Positions 16,987-24,905 of a DNA stretch of 46,467 nt are shown one piece after another. The notes beneath the pieces are model-generated. The model searched no databases, was not told where the DNA came from, and saw nothing but the letters and a program-made list of their open reading frames with translations. Position 1 is the stretch's first letter; the number at the start of each line of letters is the position of its first letter. The stretch covers positions 1-46,467 of the forward strand of contig CAYPET010000017.1 of the NCBI GenBank assembly GCA_964409905.1. Direction: 5' to 3'. Made by a program: the position numbers and the translations under genes. The DNA is from JAGNRR01 sp964409905 (GTDB lineage: Bacteria; Bacteroidota; Bacteroidia; Chitinophagales; Chitinophagaceae).

Positions 16987-17832
16987 ATGAATTATAGAAA
17001 AATTTATTTTTTAATAGTCAAGAGAGCCAAAAATAGAAAAGAGTGTCCTGATAATTTTTGTGAAAGGCATCATGTAATACCAAATAGCTTTATCAAAAAC
17101 GACATTAAAGTTACTTTGACAACAAGAGAACATTATTTATGTCATAAGTTAATCTATAAATACTGTAATAAACGTTATGGAAAAAATAACAAGCGAACCC
17201 AAAAGGCGTTGATTGCATTATTCTTTCTTTCTAATAGGATGAGAATAAACTCATCGAGAGATTATCAAACTTTAAGAAATGAATATATTCTTTATTTGAG
17301 AAATAAAAGAAGAAAAATAAGAACGTTTTATCACGAGGATTTTGGAGAGTTTACTGGAACAATAAAAGAATTATGCAATAAATTTCCAGATTTAAATCCT
17401 TCATTAATATTCATGGTTTCTTCTGGCGATAGAAATCATCATAAAGGATGGTGTTTGAATAAAAAGATTTCAGAAAAAATAAAAAATAAAGAGCATTTAA
17501 AAAGAAAAATCTATAAGTTTGTACATGATGAGCACGGAGTATTTGAAGGTAGTATTTTTCAAATGAAGAAAGCATTTAAAGATATGAATCTTAATAGCTC
17601 TTATCTTGGTGCTGTTTTTAGAGGTAAGAGAAATCATCATAAAGGATGGAAGAGAGTAGATTTTTGTAGGGAAAAGATCAAGTGGACTCACGACATTCAC
17701 GGAAATGTTGAAGCTGGAATTACTGAATTAAGTAATTTATACCCCGATTTAAAATTAAATAAAGCTCATTTATCCAGTGTAAGTAACGGGAAACTTCGTC
17801 AACATAAAGGATGGAAACTTTTAAATGAATAA
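16987..17832 (+). CDS. Free-standing HNH homing endonuclease with three HKGW repeats
   Basis: A 281-residue protein. The N-terminus carries the HNH signature of phage homing endonucleases: C25-E-R-H28-H29-V-I-P, then T-x-R-E-H49-Y-x-x-C52-H53. The C-terminal two thirds are three tandem ~45-residue repeats (about 115-159, 180-225, 235-281), each of the form G.F.G.I.EL...FPDLN.S....V..G...HKGW, probably DNA-recognition modules of the kind attached to homing nucleases. The gene is strikingly AT-rich (about one third GC by eye) compared with the flanking spike and terL genes, which marks it as a mobile insertion. Its last 8 bases overlap the start of terL in another frame. It would cut and convert the homologous locus of a related phage. 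Confidence 0.82.
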   Translation: MNYRKIYFLIVKRAKNRKECPDNFCERHHVIPNSFIKNDIKVTLTTREHYLCHKLIYKYCNKRYGKNNKRTQKALIALFFLSNRMRINSSRDYQTLRNEYILYLRNKRRKIRTFYHEDFGEFTGTIKELCNKFPDLNPSLIFMVSSGDRNHHKGWCLNKKISEKIKNKEHLKRKIYKFVHDEHGVFEGSIFQMKKAFKDMNLNSSYLGAVFRGKRNHHKGWKRVDFCREKIKWTHDIHGNVEAGITELSNLYPDLKLNKAHLSSVSNGKLRQHKGWKLLNE

Positions 17833-19444
17833 AATCCAAGTAGAAGAAGAAAAAAACATTGTTAAAGAGATGGAGGAGAACATCTCCTCTCTTTCCCCGT
17901 CTGATAAACAAGAACTCCTGCGACTAAAATGTCGTACAGACTTTTTAACCTACGCTAGATTTATTACGTCTGAAGTCCCTATTGCTGGAAAGTTTCAACC
18001 TTTCCACGTCCATGAGGTAATTGGTCATTTCTTACAGAAGATCGGGGATGGGGATAAGAGCTATAAGCAAAGTGCCATCTCCTTACCACCAAGAACTGGT
18101 AAGTCATTGCTTATCTCTAAAGTCTTCCCATCCTGGCAGATGGGCAGAAGCCCTACTGCTCAGTTTATCATGAGTTCTTACGCCCTCCAACTCACCAATG
18201 AGAACTCTAGGGCGGTGATTGAATATATCTCCCATGAGAGTTTTGCCTGGCTTTTTCCTGAATGCGAGGTAAATAGAGATAAGTCAAACCTTAGCGCAAT
18301 TAGAAATAACAACGGAGGGTTGATTAAGATTGCCTCAGCGGGTGGTAGTGTTACTGGTTTTGGTTTTGGCGTTATTGACGATAGCGAACTCCCTGGAGTC
18401 GGAATCTTGGATGACCTTCTTGCTGATGGTAACTCGCCTACAATCATGGAGAGTACTTTTGCCTGGACTCAGGCACAGTTCTTAACTCGTGGTTTGCCCA
18501 ATCATGCCATTATTTCCATGGGCACGAGGTTCCATGTCGATGATGTGATTGGTAGGTTGCTCAAAGCCGACCCTGAAGGTTGGAAGGAGCTCAATGTGCC
18601 TGCTCTATGCACCGATGAAGAGTCCGATGTCCTTGGTAGGAAGCTGGGTCAATCACATTGGCCAGAATTCTTTCCTGTGGAGAACCTCGAGGCGATTAAA
18701 AAATCCATCGGAGATAAAGACTTTAACTCTCTATATCAGGGAAGGCCCGCAGGTGAGCAGGGCGCAATCTTCAAGGAGCATTGGTTTGAGTACCATCAAA
18801 AGAATAAGAGCAAGTATGCCTATATCTACGCCACAATCGACACGGCGTATAAGGCCGATAGGATGAATGACTTCACTGCTATTTGCATTTGGGGATATGA
18901 TAAACGAGAAGGCAAGATCCATCTCATTCACTATATCCTTGAGCGGATGGAGTTTCCTGATCTAGAGAAGATCTTCCCTCAGCTTGTTAAAAACTGGAAG
19001 ATAAGATGTATATACATTGAGGGCAGAGCACAAGGCGTTCCGCTTATTCAAACGCTTAAACGGACCATTAATGTCTCGATTAAAGAACTAATACCTAACA
19101 AGGACAAGGTACTTAGGGCTAATGCTATTGCCCCACTTGTGGAGGATGGGGTTGTCTCGTTATATGAGAACTTGCCCTTGTTGGCGGAGAGGACAGCCGA
19201 GTTAACATCGTTCCCGTTTATTAAAAACGATGATTTTGTCGATGCATTTGTATATGGAGTTACTGTCTACCGGGATGAGATTATGGGCGGTAGGACGGTT
19301 CATGGCGGGGACAGAAAACAACTCCCCAGACTCGTCCATGATCCCTTCTACCGAGGTGGGTCTAGGAGGCTCTCTAGCGATGTAGGAAAGATTAATCCTT
19401 CCATAGAAAGTGGTAATAAGGGATCCGCAACAAAATACCTTTAA
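17825..19444 (+). CDS. terL: Terminase large subunit
   Basis: The DNA-packaging motor, 539 residues. ATPase: Walker A PPRTGKS at residues 88-94 (K93), an adenine-binding-type segment before it (GKFQPFHVHEVIG), and Walker B GILDDLL with D196/D197. The RNase H-like nuclease begins with YATIDTAYKADRMNDFTA (D339), and a later acidic motif DDFVDAF (D469, D470, D473) supplies metal-binding residues. Length fits standard TerL proteins, and no intein or intron is seen. The ATG at 17825 overlaps the end of the HNH gene; a second in-frame ATG lies at about 17870 before the conserved part and could be the original start. No small terminase gene is recognisable nearby. TerL leads a packed run with thioredoxin and sigma-factor genes. 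Confidence 0.93.
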   Translation: MNKIQVEEEKNIVKEMEENISSLSPSDKQELLRLKCRTDFLTYARFITSEVPIAGKFQPFHVHEVIGHFLQKIGDGDKSYKQSAISLPPRTGKSLLISKVFPSWQMGRSPTAQFIMSSYALQLTNENSRAVIEYISHESFAWLFPECEVNRDKSNLSAIRNNNGGLIKIASAGGSVTGFGFGVIDDSELPGVGILDDLLADGNSPTIMESTFAWTQAQFLTRGLPNHAIISMGTRFHVDDVIGRLLKADPEGWKELNVPALCTDEESDVLGRKLGQSHWPEFFPVENLEAIKKSIGDKDFNSLYQGRPAGEQGAIFKEHWFEYHQKNKSKYAYIYATIDTAYKADRMNDFTAICIWGYDKREGKIHLIHYILERMEFPDLEKIFPQLVKNWKIRCIYIEGRAQGVPLIQTLKRTINVSIKELIPNKDKVLRANAIAPLVEDGVVSLYENLPLLAERTAELTSFPFIKNDDFVDAFVYGVTVYRDEIMGGRTVHGGDRKQLPRLVHDPFYRGGSRRLSSDVGKINPSIESGNKGSATKYL

Positions 19445-19447
19445 TGG

Positions 19448-19466
19448 TATAATACATAATGTATTA
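19448..19466 (+). promoter_or_regulatory. TATAAT box overlapping a 17-bp palindrome, upstream of thioredoxin
   Basis: The 43-base gap after terL holds TATAAT at 19448-19453. It overlaps the perfect palindrome TAATACATAATGTATTA (19450-19466: two 8-base arms, central A). A -10 box embedded in a dyad is the usual layout of a repressor-controlled promoter. It could equally be a weak hairpin. The thioredoxin ATG is at 19488. Confidence 0.4.
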
Positions 19467-19487
19467 CCTGCAGGAATACTTATCATT

Positions 19488-19802
19488 ATGACCGATCAAC
19501 AATTTAAATATAGGGTCGTTTTTTTCCATCAGCCTGGCTGTGCAGCATGCAATGCCATGAAACCTGTGTGGGCAGAAACGGCTAATGTAATCGCTGAAGA
19601 GTACCCGCATTATGCGGTTGGCTTTGGTGAATGGGACGTTACCACAGATGACTGGGCATTTTGCGACCAAATCGAATGTGACGGGACACCTAACTTTGCC
19701 GTTTTTAGCGGTGATGCACAACTACTTGGGTTGAACACCGACGGGATTTTAGCACAATCCCAACTCAAAGATTTTATTATAGGAGCCATTGAAAAAGCAT
19801 GA
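19488..19802 (+). CDS. Thioredoxin-like protein
   Basis: A 104-residue thioredoxin-fold protein with the redox motif GCAAC (C18-A-A-C21) after a beta strand (RVVFFHQPGC), and the cis-proline loop DGTPNF downstream. The ATG at 19488 gives the usual start for this fold; an in-frame ATG at 19410 lies inside terL and is rejected. The motif CAAC differs from classical CGPC, so redox potential may differ. The end overlaps the sigma-factor start by ATGA, making a coupled terL-thioredoxin-sigma unit. Phage thioredoxins can serve as ribonucleotide-reductase reductants or DNA polymerase processivity factors. Neither partner is in this window, so the role here is open. Confidence 0.85.
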   Translation: MTDQQFKYRVVFFHQPGCAACNAMKPVWAETANVIAEEYPHYAVGFGEWDVTTDDWAFCDQIECDGTPNFAVFSGDAQLLGLNTDGILAQSQLKDFIIGAIEKA

Positions 19803-20584
19803 CTGTAGAACAAGATAAGCCATCGCGTCGTAAAGAACGTAGACAAAAGTCAGAAAGGGACGAGCAGATAATCTCCCAAATGTGGAAGGCTTCACAGGTC
19901 GCGAAGAAAATCTCAAGTTTTACAGGGTTGCCTTACGAGGAGCTCAGAGATGCCGCCCTTGAGTATATTGTAAAAATCTATGATTCTTGGGATCAGAGTA
20001 AAGGTGCCAACTTTTCTACTTGGGTGAATAGATGTTTACAGTTCCATATGCTAAATTATCTTCGCGATAATTCTAGACTGGTGAAGATTCCAAGGTCATA
20101 CTCTGATCTCTATTTAAAGATTAGAAAGTATACCACAAATAACCCAGATATTACCGATGATCAGATAGCAGAGAAGATTCAGGTTTCTGTTAAAAAGATC
20201 AGAGCAGTGCGCCAAGCATTTGCAATGAGCTTTTCCCCAGTAACTGAATATTGCAATATCATCGAGCCGGAGTATGAGTCGGAAGTAACAATGGGGGATT
20301 TCATGATGAGCCATCGTGACCTACTCCATAAAATCACTGATCTTGATCCTGTCGATGAGACTTTCCTCACTGACTACCTAGTCAAGAAACGCTCTGTATC
20401 CACTCTGGTTAGAAAGAATCCTCATCTTAAAAATGCTGATGATATTAGAAAATATTCAGAACAACTTATTGAGTTTATATTATGCGACGCGTCATATCCA
20501 TCCAAGATAACGAATACACGAAGGGAGGGTTCGAAAAAAAGTGGACAGAAGTCGTCCACGGAACAGAATGCAACTACTTCGTAA
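19799..20584 (+). CDS. Phage RNA polymerase sigma factor (probable late sigma)
   Basis: A 261-residue protein with a sigma-70-like core. Residues about 35-100 correspond to region 2: ALEYIVKIYDSWDQSKGANF, then STWVNRCLQFHMLNYLRDNS, the region 2.3/2.4 helix that melts and reads the -10 element. RLVKIPRSYSDLYLKIRKY and ITDDQIAEKIQVSVKKIRAV form a region-3-like helix-turn-helix. A clear region 4 for a -35 box is not recognisable. It therefore probably recognises an extended -10-type promoter, as T4 gp55 does. It overlaps thioredoxin by 4 bases at its start and the HNH gene by 103 bases at its end. The GTTTAAAG elements of this window are plausible targets. That link is inference. Confidence 0.82.
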   Translation: MTVEQDKPSRRKERRQKSERDEQIISQMWKASQVAKKISSFTGLPYEELRDAALEYIVKIYDSWDQSKGANFSTWVNRCLQFHMLNYLRDNSRLVKIPRSYSDLYLKIRKYTTNNPDITDDQIAEKIQVSVKKIRAVRQAFAMSFSPVTEYCNIIEPEYESEVTMGDFMMSHRDLLHKITDLDPVDETFLTDYLVKKRSVSTLVRKNPHLKNADDIRKYSEQLIEFILCDASYPSKITNTRREGSKKSGQKSSTEQNATTS

Positions 20585-21180
20585 AGGGAGAAGATAAGGA
20601 CTTTCTAGATAGTGTTGTTGATTTGATTGCCAAATGGAAGGCGATTAAGGATAGGGGCGAGGTAAAATATAAAATTAGAAATAAAAAATTTCAGGGCAAA
20701 GCGGTGAGAGGGATCGTAATGATTACCTCTAGGTCTAAGAGGGAGATATGGCTGGGGAAGGGCAAAGTTACCGACGAGCTCTTCCCTAGGGCCGTTGCTA
20801 TTCCTGAATATAAGCAGAATAAAAAAGATGCCCTTGTGGCCATGAGGCAAATTATCGAGCCACAAATTAAATCATTCCGTCTCAGTGTAAACCGCCAACT
20901 CAAAAGAAAGCCCTTGAAATGTGCAATGAGTGGAGAATTTATTAATTCTGGAGAGTTTCATATAGATCACATTTACCCCTTCAAGAACTTAGTCGAGGAG
21001 TGGTGTAGGGAGGAGAAGGTCGATCTTGAGAGGATAGATGTTCATTGCCGAGGAACTAAATGTTACTTTAAAGACACAACTCTGGCTGAGAGTTGGTTTG
21101 ATTATCATGCAATGAATTCCCAGCTCCAAGCCTTAAGCGCCAGGGCCAATTTGGAAAAAGGGGCTAAATATTATGGTTAG
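20482..21180 (+). CDS. HNH endonuclease, DUF3223-like N-terminus
   Basis: A 232-residue protein. The C-terminal half has an HNH nuclease core: C-A-M-S-G near residue 150 followed by FHIDHIYPFKNLVEEW, with HIDH as the catalytic histidines, and a later NSQLQALSARANLEKG helix. The N-terminal half (VHGTECNYFVKGEDKDFLDS) loosely resembles DUF3223, often joined to HNH in phages. The ATG at 20482 lies 103 bases inside the sigma-factor gene. The next in-frame ATG would remove 76 residues including that domain, so the long overlap seems real. It could be a homing nuclease or a packaging-associated HNH. It is not adjacent to terL, since thioredoxin and sigma intervene. It ends one base from the convergent gene. 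Confidence 0.78.
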   Translation: MRRVISIQDNEYTKGGFEKKWTEVVHGTECNYFVKGEDKDFLDSVVDLIAKWKAIKDRGEVKYKIRNKKFQGKAVRGIVMITSRSKREIWLGKGKVTDELFPRAVAIPEYKQNKKDALVAMRQIIEPQIKSFRLSVNRQLKRKPLKCAMSGEFINSGEFHIDHIYPFKNLVEEWCREEKVDLERIDVHCRGTKCYFKDTTLAESWFDYHAMNSQLQALSARANLEKGAKYYG

Positions 21181-21181
21181 A

Positions 21182-21862
21182 TTATTTTTTCTTTTTCTTC
21201 CTAGGACTGGGTCTACTTTTTGGTGGTTTATTTGACATTTTTTGAGGTGATTTGAACCCTTGTCCAGAAAATTTTAATAGAGCAATATCCGAAGATAGAT
21301 CTAGATCTTCAAAAGTTAATTCAAAAATTTCCTTAGCTGCATTTGCTAGCATATCTTCGATTCCTTGAGTTGTTTTCTCGCTAGACAACCAAGGTTTTCT
21401 TTTATCTACTGGAGCCGCGTAGCCCATTTTATTTGCTACCTCATACGCCCCTTGCGATTTTTTACCCACATAATGCCCAGCATAAAGTCTCCCAGTAATA
21501 ATATTAATGCCCTCTTCCCCATATCGTTTCTTTAGGAATTGTATCACGGCCCCGTCTGGGTTTTGATTATCTAAATAATTCTCAAGTTCATCTACGGCAG
21601 ATTGAGCCTTGTTAATAAGGGCTTGTCCAGGTTTCCCTTCAAAACTAATTTCAACCTGAGCTGATTCAAGAGCTAAAATATACTGACTAAAGTTATACTC
21701 TGCTTCTTTAGTATACTGCGCTGTGACTTTAGCAAGAAGGTCCTTACGCAAAGCTTCCTTTTGGGTTTTTATGATTTGAGACTTTGCTACTTCAAGTAAT
21801 TCTTTTTTTGCCGAGTTTAACACTGCGGCCATTATCCCACTTGCAATTACTTTGGGTATCAT
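21182..21862 (-). CDS. Basic-tailed protein of unknown function after the hub gene
   Basis: 226 residues from the ATG at 21862, chosen because it overlaps the hub stop as ATGA (a TTG three codons upstream is also possible). Residues 1-90 are helical with many Lys/Glu (SAKKELLEVAKSQIIKTQKE), likely a coiled coil or two helices. The middle contains RLYAGHYVGKKSQGAYEVAN. The C-terminus is very basic and Pro/Ser-rich and ends in five consecutive lysines. I do not recognise the family. Its coupling to the hub gene suggests a hub-associated tail or chaperone protein. The Lys tail could bind DNA, for example as a DNA-contacting end of a tail component, but this is speculation. The region is AT-rich. 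Confidence 0.65.
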   Translation of the reverse strand: MIPKVIASGIMAAVLNSAKKELLEVAKSQIIKTQKEALRKDLLAKVTAQYTKEAEYNFSQYILALESAQVEISFEGKPGQALINKAQSAVDELENYLDNQNPDGAVIQFLKKRYGEEGINIITGRLYAGHYVGKKSQGAYEVANKMGYAAPVDKRKPWLSSEKTTQGIEDMLANAAKEIFELTFEDLDLSSDIALLKFSGQGFKSPQKMSNKPPKSRPSPRKKKKK

Positions 21863-24800
21863 CTTGAGCAATTAAAATCAGGGAAGATTTGTTCAGCAAT
21901 TTTTATCCTATCCTCAATTCTCGGAATTCCAGCTCTTTCAAATTTTTGTTCAAATTGATTTGTTGCATCGGCAAGAGTCGATGCGTTATTAACCGCGGGG
22001 ACAGTAGTAGATTCTGATGTCTTAAGTTCTTTTACAAAATAGCCCATTTGTACGTCAAAATTATCAGGACTGCCTCCGACGCTATTAGCATAAGCAATAA
22101 GCCCAGGTCTTCTTGAGTTCCATTGGAAGATTCCCCAGGCATTTCCGCTATCCCCGCGAGCTTTAGGATCTAGGCGGGATTCCCATATTGCATTTGCCAC
22201 TACGCCAGCAAGGCCTATATTAGTCCTAATACCACCAGCGTATGCAGCATTGATAATCTTATTTACCTTTGTCTGGTCGTAGGATGTCCCAGTGTACTGA
22301 CATTTAGCAACTGGATAGCCAGTCTGAGATCCTGCATTACTCCCCGAGCCAGAATCCTCAGCTGTCCCAGAACCACTGCCAAATTGCCTATAGAATTCTT
22401 GGGCTTCTTTGCAAAGTTCTTTGCATGAGTTAGTTAATTCGCCGGTATCAGATTTTTTGATAGGAAAACATAAGTCCCCTACTGAACGAATATAGCCATA
22501 GTAGTCTTTTGTTATCTCAAATTCTCCTGCACTTTGTTGCCCTTGGAGATATTCTGGGAAGGTAGGCGCGGAAATCATGCTATTCCCCCAGGCACTATTT
22601 GCTTCAATATTAAGTCTAAGGTCCCCTTGTCTCCAGACAAACTCCACCTCACTAACAAACCAATTCCTAAATCTACTTGGCAACCAGACACCAGGATCGG
22701 TGGAAGGGTCTTCGCCTCTGGGCCCACCATTTTCCACCCATTTATCGTAGTCAGTTACAAATGACAATATAGTTCTACCGGGAGTGATCCGCAGGGCTCT
22801 AGGAACACCTTTAAATGACGTTTCTATATTAAGGGCTTTATTTGACGCTGCGGTGGATATCGTTGGACTCATATTACCTGCAGAGTCAGAACTCGTAAGA
22901 CCAGGGAGGTTAGAAGGGATAGATTGACCTTGTAAATGAGCTAGGCGTATTGTAATTCCTTCAGGTGTTTTAATAAGTATGCTATTACCAAATCCCCCAC
23001 CGCATCCAGCATCTCCATTACTACATCCAGATGTCTCAACTCCAGATACCGAAGCGCCACCAATAAGATAGATTGGGGTGCCTTCTGGAGCTGGATAATC
23101 AATTCCTGGATATCCATGGCCTCCAAATCCCCTACCCCTAGATTTACCGCTAAATTGCACGTATTTAGAGATAAGTCCATCTAGTTGTGATTCTGAGACT
23201 GCTGTTCTTGGTACTGATTCTACGTGGAGATGCGGGCCGGTAGACCTTCCAGTATTACCTATACGGCCAACTTGAATCTGTCCATTAGCAGCTGAAGGTG
23301 GATTTGATTGTTGGTCTGGGGATGAGGGTGCGTTTTTATCTTGAAAATCAGCAGCAGTTTCCGCCGGAGACGCCCAATTCCAAATGAGCTGTGGGTCAAT
23401 TGTTACAAAATCTGTCCCATGACCTTGGATATAAAATCTTACAAACTCTTTCCTATCGGAGGTAGATGAGCCGATTTGCTGAGATACCTTTACCTCCTCA
23501 CCATTTTTTACCTTTACCTCGGAGAGGTTGGTGGATTCTTGGAAGATATAACGACCGAAGCATTTTTCTGAATCATCATCTTTACACACCTGGAGCCAAA
23601 ACTCTGTCTTTACAACAATCTTCCCCTCATCCCCCGAGGCACTTTGCACCTTGCCTGGGAGATAGGAGATTGACTTTGTGCCACTAGGCGCTATGCCGTA
23701 TAGATTAGTTTGGGTATAGAGTTTATTTTCAACAGAGGTTCCTCCCCCTTTCCATCCGTATCCTTTGGATAATGGGCCTTGACATCTCTTTTCACAAGGT
23801 TCGAAGAGTCCTTGGAAGGTAATTTTATTTACATTTTGAAGAGCTTTGATTCTCTTCTGTTTTATGACTTCTTTAAGAGAGTATTTATCTGCGGAAAAAC
23901 TTGCAGAGACATATGGATCTGCGTTATTAATCGTCGCACCTGTCTGGGAGTTTCTTTGAGCAAATGTGGTAGGAGGCTCACCATTGATCTCATAGCTTTC
24001 ATAGAGCCCCTTACCGAGATAAAATACTGTGCAACTCTGCGTAATTTCACCACGAGAACAGACACTGACTCTGTTGCCGTATTCCTTGACAGGGAGCGAT
24101 AACATCGATCCTCCTGTCGCTCCGACAAGTTTCTTCATCGCCTCGTCGGGAGTTACGCCTTTGTAGATAATTGAGCGAGGGAGGATATATGGCTTAGACT
24201 GGGATTCGGTAGGAGGGACGCAGAAACTTGCTTTATATCCGCTCTCTTCAGCAATTTTTTTTAATGCCTCTTCAACGGTCATCCCCTCGTCAAACTTAAT
24301 ATTGATAAGATTTTGATTGAAAACTAGGGCTTTTGGCTCAATGCCAGTAATAGTAACTGAGGGAAAATTTGCGCCGTGGGATACTGATATCCTATTCACC
24401 CTGAAGTAATAATCTGTACCAAAAGATGTTCCTCCCACCTCGTACCAGAAAGATATGACAAGATGGGCCAAGGTGTCTGTCAATGGCCTAGATGTCCCAT
24501 CGGAGTTAATTAGCTCTCTGTCATCGATGGAAGCGTAGGGGAAGCATTTATCCCTTACTGGGTCTTGACCTTCTCCGCATGGGGGAAGAAGGATGTTATT
24601 TGTCTGAGCAGTATTTGATGCCGAGTACATTGACGCAGCATCAAACAACGCAGGCCAAGCTGCCCCTGTCAGATAAGGATCTGAAAGGGTGACTTGGCAA
24701 GTTGACTGACTGATTCCAGAGGTGTACGCACTAGCTGATTCGCCACCCTGTGAATTCATTGAGGAAAAAGTGTTGTTCCATTTGAGTTTAACACTCAGGT

Positions 24801-24891
24801 CTTGGATTTGTCTTTCCTCAAAGACAATAAGCCTCTCTGATTTGAAAGGCTTATATGCTACGCGAGCTCGGCAACGATACAGACTGGACAC
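21859..24891 (-). CDS. Baseplate hub with rearranged M23 peptidase and C-terminal tail lysozyme
   Basis: A 1010-residue protein. The N-terminal ~500 residues look like a gp27/gpD-type hub (MTVEEALKKIAEESGYKASF and TPDEAMKKLVGATGGSML are its repeat-like beta-alpha elements). Residues about 540-665 hold all M23 metallopeptidase signatures, in unusual order: GRIGNTGRSTGPHLHVES comes first (H554, H556), then GHGYPGIDYPAPEGTPIYL (H592, D598), then GNSILIKTPEG...LAHLQG (H652). In ordinary M23 proteins the HxH motif is last. A later beta domain (about 690-830) is followed by a tail-lysozyme domain: GLAGVVANAIWESRLDPKA with E904, then GNAWGIFQW. The protein thus carries a predicted endopeptidase and a muramidase for piercing the wall. 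It lies 14 bases after the 240-residue gene. Confidence 0.85.
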   Translation of the reverse strand: MSSLYRCRARVAYKPFKSERLIVFEERQIQDLSVKLKWNNTFSSMNSQGGESASAYTSGISQSTCQVTLSDPYLTGAAWPALFDAASMYSASNTAQTNNILLPPCGEGQDPVRDKCFPYASIDDRELINSDGTSRPLTDTLAHLVISFWYEVGGTSFGTDYYFRVNRISVSHGANFPSVTITGIEPKALVFNQNLINIKFDEGMTVEEALKKIAEESGYKASFCVPPTESQSKPYILPRSIIYKGVTPDEAMKKLVGATGGSMLSLPVKEYGNRVSVCSRGEITQSCTVFYLGKGLYESYEINGEPPTTFAQRNSQTGATINNADPYVSASFSADKYSLKEVIKQKRIKALQNVNKITFQGLFEPCEKRCQGPLSKGYGWKGGGTSVENKLYTQTNLYGIAPSGTKSISYLPGKVQSASGDEGKIVVKTEFWLQVCKDDDSEKCFGRYIFQESTNLSEVKVKNGEEVKVSQQIGSSTSDRKEFVRFYIQGHGTDFVTIDPQLIWNWASPAETAADFQDKNAPSSPDQQSNPPSAANGQIQVGRIGNTGRSTGPHLHVESVPRTAVSESQLDGLISKYVQFSGKSRGRGFGGHGYPGIDYPAPEGTPIYLIGGASVSGVETSGCSNGDAGCGGGFGNSILIKTPEGITIRLAHLQGQSIPSNLPGLTSSDSAGNMSPTISTAASNKALNIETSFKGVPRALRITPGRTILSFVTDYDKWVENGGPRGEDPSTDPGVWLPSRFRNWFVSEVEFVWRQGDLRLNIEANSAWGNSMISAPTFPEYLQGQQSAGEFEITKDYYGYIRSVGDLCFPIKKSDTGELTNSCKELCKEAQEFYRQFGSGSGTAEDSGSGSNAGSQTGYPVAKCQYTGTSYDQTKVNKIINAAYAGGIRTNIGLAGVVANAIWESRLDPKARGDSGNAWGIFQWNSRRPGLIAYANSVGGSPDNFDVQMGYFVKELKTSESTTVPAVNNASTLADATNQFEQKFERAGIPRIEDRIKIAEQIFPDFNCSR

Positions 24892-24905
24892 ATTTTACCG
24901 GGGGA

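Noticed and set aside
19078..19085. GATTAAAG inside terL
   Set aside because: It is within conserved coding sequence with no start codon at the usual 22-32 bases. The degenerate form is expected to occur by chance in AT-rich genes.
19410..19487. Longer thioredoxin start at 19410
   Set aside because: It lies inside the terL coding region and would add 26 residues unlike any thioredoxin N-terminus. The ATG at 19488 fits the fold.
21182..21240. Intrinsic terminator at the convergent HNH/basic-tail junction
   Set aside because: There is a T-rich run on the plus strand, but it encodes the poly-lysine tail of the minus gene and no stem precedes it.
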